Below are positions 51,534 through 64,000 of a stretch of 64,000 nt of DNA, one piece after another. The notes below the pieces were generated by a model. The model saw nothing but the letters and a program-made list of their open reading frames with translations. It ran no database searches and was not told the origin of the DNA. The position numbers and the translations under genes are program-made. Origin of the DNA: Gorsachius magnificus (Eukaryota; Chordata; Aves; Pelecaniformes; Ardeidae); the NCBI GenBank assembly GCA_034008185.1, contig CM067086.1, positions 33,625,007-33,689,006 on the forward strand. The letters run 5' to 3'. Within the stretch, counting starts at the first letter, position 1, and each line of letters starts with the position of its first letter.

Positions 51534-53803
51534 AAGGCTGAAGATTCAATGTTAATCAGTAACCTCTGGAGGCATACAGATCTGCAACAACTACCTACAG
51601 ATCAAAGACATTCCATGTTTAGCATATTTTAATATCAAGATAGAATTAACATTGTAATTTCTGTAATTAAAGTCTTGAAATTAGTATTTGGAAGAGGCCA
51701 GTCTGTTCTTCTATTTATCTGACTGACTACAGCCAATTTTTGAGTGATGTTTCACATCCAGGTGTACCATTAAGGTTTTGGTAGCAGCTAGCCAGGGTAC
51801 CAAAGCCGCTGTGTGATTTGTAGGTCACCGTAGGATTATCCCAGCTGGATGAATGGGCCTGAGGAGGCCCACTGCATATGATCATTCCCATGTACAGGCG
51901 CTGAAGAAAATGCTGTAAAAAGAAGAAAACTACAAACGTCGGAATACCAACCTTATCTTCAGTCATTGCTGGCACTGCTTCTTGTTGTTAAGCAAGTTAC
52001 TATTTTGATCGTGCTAAAACCTTAACTAGAGAAGTAAAAATACTGAAAATCTGTCTGCAAATGTTTCCATTTGCAAGTCTCAGTCCTTGAACCACATACT
52101 TGAAGATCCATTTGTCCTTGAATTTCTTTTCTGAAGCTTCCAACCTTCCCTGAAACCATGAGTTGGGAATGTTAAAAATAAAAACGTGATTTGAATCGGT
52201 CTATTTATATCACATTTATATCCATTTATGTTACAACAACCAAGGCAAATTATTCAGATTTTAGGCTTGATAATTGAGACACAGTTGTAATAATGATTTA
52301 TTATACTGGTCCCAGAGTTACCTCTCCAACATACTGCTGTGGCTTCCAGTGCTAAGCAAGGCTGGGCTGGGCTGTGAGCATCTGTCTCAGAAACTGCAAA
52401 GCTTATTTTCTTGCATAAAACTTTGAATGCTGGGCAGAGGGGATTACAAAAGACAGTACAGTGGCTAAAGCAGTTTATATTATCAGTGATTTGGAAGAAT
52501 ATTATCTTGATTAACCTCTAAATGCTTTATTTGTTACAACAGTAGTTAAGTGTTACGATGCCAAGATACGGCTTAAAGAGAGCCATGCGTTATAACAGCA
52601 CTGTGCCAACTCTTCACTGCCACATTTGTTTTGAGTAATGGTTTTAATGTAAACCAGACCCAAGATATTTCTGGTTTGGTTGCCTCACATCTCTCCTTTA
52701 TCTTTGTCTAGCATCTCCAACTGCATGAACAATCTTCCCACAGGGTGTTGTTACCAGTGTCCTTCATAAATTTCCAATTTTTGTTACATGCACTGCCTGT
52801 AATAACTCCTGACTATATATTAATCCTTCAGATTATAAAAGGCAGCATTCTACATTATTTCTCAGAAATGAGTTAACTCTCTTCTCCTGTGGTTTACAAT
52901 ATTGGTACAGTAAATACAGGCATTTGCTAATTGAATTTGGTAACATCCTGCTGTTACACAGAGACATCACAAATGTGGACACATAGGCCAGAACCAAGAA
53001 ACATGATCAGCAAGTTGTATTACTATTTTTCTGACGGATCAGCCCCTGGAGTGCCTTTGAACATGGCATATGCCCACATGCCTTCAACCTTTGCAATGGC
53101 CTGTGCAGGGAGTATTCTGGCAAACAGCCTTAGGGATGCCCTCCGTGGTTATCCTAAAACTACAGCTCTGGTCCGCTGTGGCAGTCAGGACTTTAACCCA
53201 GTTTTCTGTGTTCTCCCTTACTAAATCTTCAAAAAATACTAGAGACAGATGTTCTGGCTTCACGAATGGAGCTGGTGGGACAGCGTTTCGCCCGTGAGCT
53301 CCAAGGGTGGTGTAGGGCACTGCTATGGTCTTAAGTGCAGATGCAATGTGAAATTACCAAAATATGTAATCTGGCAAGGGCTGAATAGTCCTGGGTTCAG
53401 AAAGAGAATCTCATTAAAAAAATACATTAATGCTCTATCAGATTCCCTGCAGTGCAGCACAAGGCAGCACAAGGGCTGTTTGCAACTGCTTTGCAATCTA
53501 GATGGGGGAAAAAAAAAGGATTCTCCAGCTTTGACTAGTCCAATTGTAAACACCGCCCCCCCCCCCACCCAAACGCTGCTTCCATTTTGTCCCTTGGGAG
53601 ATGTGTGAGAGCTCGCTCGCTCGCTCTGTATTTTCAGTTCACTCCTCATACTGTACATGAGGGAAGGCCCTAGTTGCCATGTACTATCTTCCCTTCCTTC
53701 CTGTCCTCTTCCCCCACCCCAAATACCTTCTTAAACCACTATTTTTTTGGTTCAAACAACAAGGCTAAACAGGTGAAATTTTAAATAATGATTGAGGATT
53801 TTT
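51534..53803. other. Intergenic or distal GPHN 3' flank, no gene recognised
   Basis: AT-rich. Contains a C11-like run near 53557 and (GCTC)n near 53611. No coding exon recognised. Confidence 0.4.
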
Positions 53804-54606
53804 TTTATTCATTTAAGTTTCAATATCATTACAGAAAATGTTATGGTACAGAGTTGTTTATTATATTTTTTCAATGACAAGATCAGTCTTTGATTTTTTT
53901 TAGTTTTTAGTTCTGTACATTTTTAAATGTATTGGTTAAAAAGGCTGTCAGCACTTAAGGAAGCAATTTTTTTGTTTGTTGAAATAAAAGGTATCCAGTT
54001 ACTGCCCAAGAGTACTGAGCTGGGTGGCTGCCGGGACAAGAGAGATCCCTGAATGCGCAGCGAGGTGAGAAAACCTCGGGGCTTCATTGGGTTCCCAGTG
54101 CAGCCACTCTGCTTTTGGCACTGTGCACATCAACACGAGATACAAGATAAAGAACAAGCAGAAGCTCTCTGTGAAGCGGTTATGAAGCATACTAATAAGG
54201 GAAATCCAAGTGTTGTCTACGCTAGTATAAATAAGCAGACAGCCTTGTTTTAAGAGCATAAGTAGAGTTGTATCGTAAAGATGAGAAAAAACACAAGTTC
54301 TGCAGGCACCTACTGCTGTCTACTAAAAGCTACCGCTATTAGAACTAGCATTGAACACACAAAGCAATTGCAAGGAAAGGAAAAAGTTGCTTTGATATAA
54401 TCAGAATAAATTTCTTTGTTAAGATTTGTTTTAAAGTTTTTTTTTAAAAGGTATTTATTTAAATTCCATTTGAAATATAATTCAAGATGTTGACTATACT
54501 GATCAACTTTTATCCAAATCAGAAAAACTAGCTGTGCCGTTGCATATTACAGGATACAGTCAATGATATGTGGACATGCATCAAAGCTTCGCTCTTGCTG
54601 GTGACA
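53804..54606 (-). other. GPHN: GPHN 3' untranslated region, extent approximate
   Basis: Sequence directly after the gephyrin stop codon on the minus strand. AATAAA polyadenylation hexamers on the minus strand occur at 54459-54454 (about 150 nt past the stop), 53862-53857 and 53809-53804. Which one is used cannot be decided here. Confidence 0.45.
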
Positions 54607-54780
<174 letters not shown>

Positions 54781-55132
54781 TCAAATGCTGCAATGCACCA
54801 CGCAGAAAACGAGCTGTTCTTACGAAGATGCTCATGTTGCTAACTTATTTGTGGAGCTGGGACCTCGCTGTTCCAAGGTGGATGGGCACAGAGAACTCTC
54901 TAGAGAATTAGCCAGCCTCTCATCGCTCTGGCTCTCAAAACTCTCATTCCCTCTGCTGATTGCTTTCCTACTCAGCCTTCCATGCTGTCTGTACCTCAGA
55001 TCTTGCCATAGTACGCTGATTTTCTGTTGGAATTTCTAATCCTACCAAATCCACTTTATTTCTCCATTTGTGTACCTAATTCCGATTGTACAAAGACTAA
55101 AACCAGCACACTCTAGAGTGTTTTTAATATAC

Positions 55133-55651
55133 TGTTATAGAATAAGTTAGATTAGCTGTATTCTTCTCTCTGAATACTCTCGTTTAGCGTTAGTAGCTTA
55201 GCCCTAGTAGCTAAAGTAGTTGAAGCCTTAGGCCACGAGAGCAGACAAAGAATAAACTTTTTGGTAAAACTAGTGCTGCTAACACAGAACCAGCTGAACC
55301 TGGCAGATGTGAGCAGAATGAAGAAGATAGATAAGGACCAATGAAACAATTCTGAGAGAATGACGTAACTTTGGAAGAAGGCCAGCCCAGCAACAAAGAA
55401 AACCAGTAAGAAATCAAGAGACCGCCAACCAGAATTAAGCGATTGGACTTGGGGATTGGGTGCTTGGTGGTATGGGTACAATTGGAGGGTGTGATCTGGG
55501 GCAGGTGTCCCTCTCCAGCGGCACCCAGCTTGAGCTGTAACCTGAGAACTAATAAAAGAGGAATTGGGAACCTTCACTGGGACTTTACATTTTTCAGCGG
55601 GATCCTAGGGTCAGACCCTGTTATGGTGGCCGGCTGCGTAAATCTGTAACA
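55133..55651 (+). mobile_element. Solo LTR, ERVL type
   Basis: A 519-base unit that begins TGTTATAG and ends CTGTAACA (inverted TGTTA/TAACA termini). It is flanked by the same 5 bases, TATAC, on both sides (55128-55132 and 55652-55656). A 5-bp target duplication with TG..CA ends is typical of ERVL-class avian LTRs. AATAAA occurs near 55549 in the 3' third, which sets the orientation as plus, opposite to GPHN. No internal retroviral genes are present, so it is a solo LTR left by recombination. A 141-codon minus-strand frame within it has no meaning I can support. Confidence 0.88.
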
Positions 55652-55952
55652 TATACGACTGCAAAAGAATGGGTTCCTTTGGGACACAGAGCTTCACAAC
55701 ATGTCCTGAAGATAAACAGTATCATAGCGGTAGTACTGACAAAAAATGAAAATGCAATAAAAAGTCATGCCCTTTAGTTTCTTGGTTTTCAAACTTCCAG
55801 ACTGTCAGAGAAATCATTCCAGGCAGTCTGCTTGTGTGAGGAAAGAAGCGGTGCACAACAAACAGAGTTAAACCAAATACAAGGTTATAGATGTAAGTAA
55901 TACCTTGCCTTATACCTGGAAATACATCAGAGGCTGTGTGATGTTGGGAGTC

Positions 55953-56778
55953 AATCATAGAATCATAGAATGTTTTGGGTTGCAAGGGACCCCTAGAGGT
56001 CATCTAGTCCAACCCCCCTGCAGTGGGCAGGGACACCGCTAACTAGATCAGGTTGCTCAGAGCCCCATCCAGCCTGGCCTTGAATGTTTCCAGGGATGGG
56101 GCCTCCACTACCTCTCTGGGCAACTGGTTCCAGTGTTTCACCACCCTCATTGTAAAAAATTTCTTCCTTATATCCAGTCTAAATCTGCCCTGGTTTAGTT
56201 TAAAACCATTACCCCTTGTCCTGTCACGGCTGGCCCTACTAAAAAGATTTTCCCCATCTTTCCTATAGGCCCCCTTTAGGTATTGAAAGGCTGCAATCAG
56301 GTCTCCCCGCAGCCTTCTCTTCTCCAAGCTGAACAACCCCAACTCCCTCAGCCTGTCCTCACAGGAGAGGTGCTCCAGCCCTCGGATCATTTTTGTAGCC
56401 CTCCTCTGGACCCACTCCAACAGTTCCATGTCCTTCTTGTGCTGAGGGCTCCAGAGCTGGACGCAGTACTCTAGGTGAGGTCTCACCAGAGCAGAGTAGA
56501 GGGGCAGAAGCACCTCCCTTGACCTGCTGGCCACGCTTCTCCTGATGCAGCCCAGAGTACGGTTGGCCTTCTGGGCTGCCAGCACACATCGCCGGCTCAT
56601 GTCCAGCTTTTCATCCATCAGCACCCCCAAGTCCCTCTCGGCAGGGCTGCTCTCGATCCTTTCTTTCTCCAGCCTGTATTGATACTGGGGGTTACCCCGA
56701 CCCAGGTGCAGGACCTTGCACTTGGCCTTGTTGAACCTCATGAGGCTCACACAGGCCCACCTCTCCAGCCTGTCCAGG
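55953..56778 (-). mobile_element. CR1 LINE, 5'-truncated, ORF2 end intact
   Basis: On the minus strand the element carries the end of CR1 ORF2 (reverse-transcriptase C-terminal part), open without a stop or frameshift for about 245 codons to its natural stop at 56043. Landmarks are [68 protein letters not shown], and RDIRKKFF-like and [13 protein letters not shown]. After the stop comes the short 3' UTR and the CR1 terminal octamer repeats (ATTCTATGATTCTATGATT at 55971-55953). The 5' end is truncated abruptly near 56778 (CTGTCCAGG junction). The intact frame points to a fairly recent insertion. Confidence 0.97.
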
Positions 56779-57543
56779 TAAGAACAATGGTAAGAACTTT
56801 CTCTGAGTAAACAGTAAGATGCATCTGAATTAATGTCTTCCCTGTGGAGACTTGTATGTAATGCTTTGTACTGAATGATTTGGATGCAGCAAAAAGACAA
56901 ATAGTTGTTTAAGGACCTGAATCTCTTGACAAACTGGCAGAGTTGGTCTTCTAGCAGCATACAGCTAAAAAAGTATTCAAATACAGAATTTACCTCAACC
57001 GCAGCTGAGTATCCAGAATTATCCCTAGGTGGCAAACATGACTAAGAAAAGTCTTAGTCTGCTTTAAGCAAACATATACAGCCTCTGCTATCTCTTCTAC
57101 TTTTCCAGTTCAGAGACAATCACACTTATCTGTATTGTTCCTACCTAGGCCCCAACTTGTGTTTGTTTAATACATGCACAAGAGCAAAAGTAAGCAAATG
57201 TGCCTGTGAGTGCAAGTTAAGCATGGGTGGATGTTTATAAAAAGGAATGTGTGCACATATGCAAGCATACAGATGTATTTTGTATGTGTGAGTATAAAGG
57301 CAGGTTTTTCAGATAAAGGAATTTTTAATGGTCAAGTTGGGAAGTCATATCGTGACTGAATTTTATACTAACGCACATGTACGCATGTGCACAAGTATGT
57401 CAGCACGTCATCTGCACAGGGAAGCTTGTATGAAAAAACATGTGCACACGCTTGCTTGTTTCTAGACATATATGTAGGAAGGCAGCATATACACAGGCAG
57501 GACCTCTGTGAGCGTGTCTGTCAGTCTGAGTGACAAGGCACTA

Positions 57544-60230
<2,687 letters not shown>

Positions 60231-60295
60231 CTGGGAGTGCAAAGATTATTTTTCTTACGCCATCAATATCCAGAGTTGCAAAAGTTGTTGGCAGG
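60231..60295 (-). CDS. GPHN: Gephyrin coding exon (65 bp)
   Basis: 65-base exon, acceptor TTTCCCATAG (ends 60296), donor CCCAG|GTAAGA. One base completes a glycine codon, then [20 protein letters not shown] and the start of the PGNP motif. It belongs to MoeA-like subdomain III. A CR1 tail begins only 57 bases upstream of its acceptor. Confidence 0.98.
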
Positions 60296-60351
60296 CTATG
60301 GGAAAGGAAAGCTATTTAATATCTGCACTAGACTTTGACTGAATATTATTA

Positions 60352-60428
60352 CAGAATCATAGAATTGTTCTGGTTGGAAAAGACCTTTAAGATCATCAAG
60401 TCCAACTGTTAATCTAGCACTGCTAAGT
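60352..60428 (-). mobile_element. CR1 LINE 3' tail fragment
   Basis: The plus strand reads CAGAATCATAGAATTGTTCTGG, then TTGGAAAAGACCTTTAAGATCATC and AAGTCCAACTG, the reverse complement of the end of avian CR1 elements. It is a short, 5'-truncated copy of about 75 bases on the minus strand, with its 3' end facing the gephyrin exon at 60295. Confidence 0.93.
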
Positions 60429-60849
60429 TATTATGTTATTATTTAAAACATTTGGAAAAGAAAAGAAAACAGGATCTCTCTCTGTCAGCAGTTCGTTAGC
60501 ACCTGCTGCTTATTCCATACAGGGGGTTTAATCCTCTCTTTGTAATGACAGAACAATTAGCTTTTCTTGGTACTCAGCTATGAAGTTTTAAGTACACAAT
60601 TTTGCTTCTGGTGAGGAAACATCGAAGTGCAGATGAACTAGTAATCAAAAATCTAAATCCTGTCTTCATGCTAGAAGCCAATTAACAAAGAAGTAATACT
60701 GAAATGAAGCAGTAACAGAGCTGTATTTGTTCTTCATACAAGGCTCTCCAAATATTTTGTAACAGTATTGACTCCGATTTCCCCTACTCCAGTGTTTACA
60801 GCAGTAGTGACAATGGAGCAGCATTCCAGAGCCGCAAATGCTAGCTAGC

Positions 60850-60930
60850 CTGCAGATGAGCAAATTCAGAGACACAGGGAGAGCTGCAGTCAGGTAAGGC
60901 CTAGGTCTGCCAGTAAAAAGCGTGCTCTGC
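60850..60930 (-). mobile_element. Possible MIR-type SINE fragment
   Basis: GCAGATGAGCAAATTCAGAGACACAGGGAG followed by CCTAGGTCTGCCAGTAAAAAG parallels the reverse-complemented MIR core (CAGATGAGGAAACTGAGGCACAGAGAG ... AAGGTCACACAGCTAGTAAG). Short and diverged. Confidence 0.35.
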
Positions 60931-63090
60931 CTTTCAGAGCTGCTCCTGAGTGATCTCTCGTGACTTGTTACCAGGCCTATTACAGTTATACAAATAATCA
61001 CAAATGATGTGATGGCTCAAGAATGTGGCTGGCAAAGAAAAGGGACTCATCCATTCAAAAAAGTTTTCTATATGCCTATATTAACATCATCCTTTCAAAC
61101 ATTAGAAATGATACTTTATAGGAGCAGTAAGTAGGCTGAGTTCCTTGGCTTTAACTTGAGCTAACAACTATCACCTGGTCAGCAGACGATACTTGCTGAC
61201 CAGCAGCAACTTTTGGAATTTGCCACACTTCAATCATTACAACCTAGTTTTGTATCTGCTAGGACTAACCAATATCCTACTTGCCCAGGGGAAGTTGGTG
61301 TTTGGAGTTTCTGTTTTAAAGTGTCTCTAACATAATGGGAACTATGTGCCAGACCTCCAAATCTTATAAGTAGTGTACAAGCTGAGGTACAAAAACTCTA
61401 ATTGCTAATTCATATTTACTGGAAACTCTGAATTCCCATATGAGATTTCAACACCACCATTGCAAAAGTCTTCCAGTACTTTCTTCAGGCAGTGCTGCTA
61501 GACAAGATACAACCTTGCAGCAGCTCAGCAACTTTCAGATCAAGTGGAGGAATGGCAAATCCCAGGCATCACTCTGCAGTCACATAGCACATCAAAATGC
61601 GGGCATACAAAGCAAATTCTGGCTTCGCTCTTAGAACTTACTGAAGGGAATTTTTCCCAATATAGTAACCACATTTCATATCTAGGGCCTTTTAAGACAG
61701 AATTAATAAAAACTAAGACACAGTATTTGCTGTTGCATTACAGCCAATGAAAATGAGAGTGCTTACATTCTCAGTAAGATTAGATGACCAAATGTTCTGG
61801 TAGCAGTAAGAAATCTGCTTTCTTATGGCATAAAATGAAAAAGGATGTTTGGAGAAAATAAGATTTTGTAAAGCTTTTCTGGCTAGTTATTAAAAGTTTA
61901 TTGCTACAAGTCTACAGAGGGATCACCAGAGGAAAGAATTATGTTTGCTTTCAGATAAGCCAGAACCAGAATTTAATATTCTGAATTCTCTAAATCAGGT
62001 TATCCATTCTTGTCAGCAGCAGAGGCTGGAGTGCACATCCCACTTTTGGGACTTCCCCACATCGGTAGCAGTATAACAGAAGCAGTGAGCAATTTTCACA
62101 CCTGGGCTACATCCATCCGTGGAAGAAGCACGCCTGCAGCTCACTCGTCCCTTTTATGGAAGGTAGGTGGTGGTAGTAGCAGCACAAGCACCAAACCCAC
62201 GTGCAGTTCTTCACTGGATTGTATGCAGACAGTAAAAGTATCGGGTCTGTTTTCACAGCAAACACCCGCTTTCTGTTCTGCTCCCTGGCAACAGTTATGG
62301 GCCAGAGGGAGTCAGTCCTCAAAGCTGCACTTGGCCTTGTGTTACTGGACGGTGCCAACCCAGCTTGCAAACAAACTGCGCTCCATGGCTAGGGAGGCAG
62401 AGCTGCAGACATCCTTCTGCTACTGCACTGTGAAAGTGAACTCTCTATTTTCAATACGTGCAGTTTTCATTTTCTCTACAAAGCACACTTCCAGACTCAT
62501 TAGTTAGCAGTCCTACAGCAAAGGGAAGCAATGCTGAAACAGTTTTCTGAGGCAAACTAAACACATCAAGGACTGTGTTTACTTTAAAATTACTATGCTT
62601 GGTATGCCAATTGGATAAAACTTTGTAAATCAGCTGTCATCCCACCTCTCTCAAGAAGCTGCTTGTTTGTAGGAATGACTTATGCAAATTCTGAAGTGAA
62701 ATGAGATGCTCATTAAGCAAATCAGCAGTTAAATGTCCTTATATTTCCCGGTTATTTCAAAACAATGTCAATCTCTGAGCTCTGTGATCACAGAGAAGAC
62801 TGTGGCCACGTTTATACTAATTCTGATTTCCCCCAAGTCCCCAAACCTGATTTGCCACACTTATCAGAGAAACATCTCTTACTGATAAAAAGTAATCTCT
62901 CTGTTTCAGTTAATGTCACCCATAAAGATGATGACTCATCTGAACAGGATTGATTTTGCTTCTTTTCCAATATATATCTACCATGTAGTTTTCAGTAGAT
63001 TTGGAAAAATGAAATCTACTGAAGCACTTCTATAGGACATTTGGCCCAATATAGGCTCCATCTATGCTGCCTAAGTAGAAAGATTTCTTA

Positions 63091-64000
<910 letters not shown>

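Noticed and set aside
55152..55577. 141-codon minus-strand frame
   Set aside because: It lies wholly inside the solo LTR, antisense to it. LTRs of this type do not encode protein.
62010..62507. 165-codon plus-strand frame in a GPHN intron
   Set aside because: Antisense to GPHN, no splice context, Ser/Thr-rich composition without known domain.

Overview
This is a vertebrate genomic window, almost certainly from a bird. The repeats are CR1 LINEs, including one nearly intact 3' fragment, old MIR/CR1-like debris, and a solo LTR of ERVL type. No Alu or L1 is recognisable. Coding sequence is confined to short exons bounded by GT-AG signals, all on the minus strand.

Three genes can be placed, in the order GPHN - GARIN2 (FAM71D) - PALS1 (MPP5), all transcribed right to left. 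This is the gene order I recall for the human 14q23 neighbourhood. (1) GPHN, gephyrin: its five last coding exons lie at 63165-63092, 60295-60231, 58953-58850, 57642-57546 and 54740-54607. Joined, they are exactly 158 codons with matching splice phases, corresponding to the last 157 residues of the MoeA-like E domain. (2) GARIN2: four well supported exons at 42537-42398, 40843-40641, 40039-39775 and 38341-38103/38107 encode a GARIN (FAM71) Rab2-binding domain. Two further 3' exons (30927-30769 and 27495-27173) are tentative. (3) PALS1: only the CpG-island promoter (about 25.4-26.5 kb) and a candidate non-coding first exon ending in a strong donor at 25993 are visible. The remaining 26 kb on the left has no recognisable coding exon and is best read as PALS1 intron 1. 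The PALS1 assignment rests on gene order, not on coding sequence.

Between GARIN2 and GPHN (about 42.6-53.8 kb) is an intergenic stretch. It has a GC-richer part at 43.3-46.6 kb containing a possible broken gene, a duplicated block carrying CA microsatellites, and an old CR1. The last GPHN intron carries a complete solo LTR with a perfect 5-bp target duplication and a stop-free CR1 3' fragment, probably the youngest insertions here. A CR1 tail lies within 60 nt of a GPHN acceptor.

I found no operon-like system, CRISPR array, or clearly novel multigene system. The best leads are the alternative 3' structure of GARIN2, the possible broken gene at 43.4-44.1 kb, the CTCF-like motifs at and around the PALS1 promoter, and the transposon/splice-site juxtapositions.
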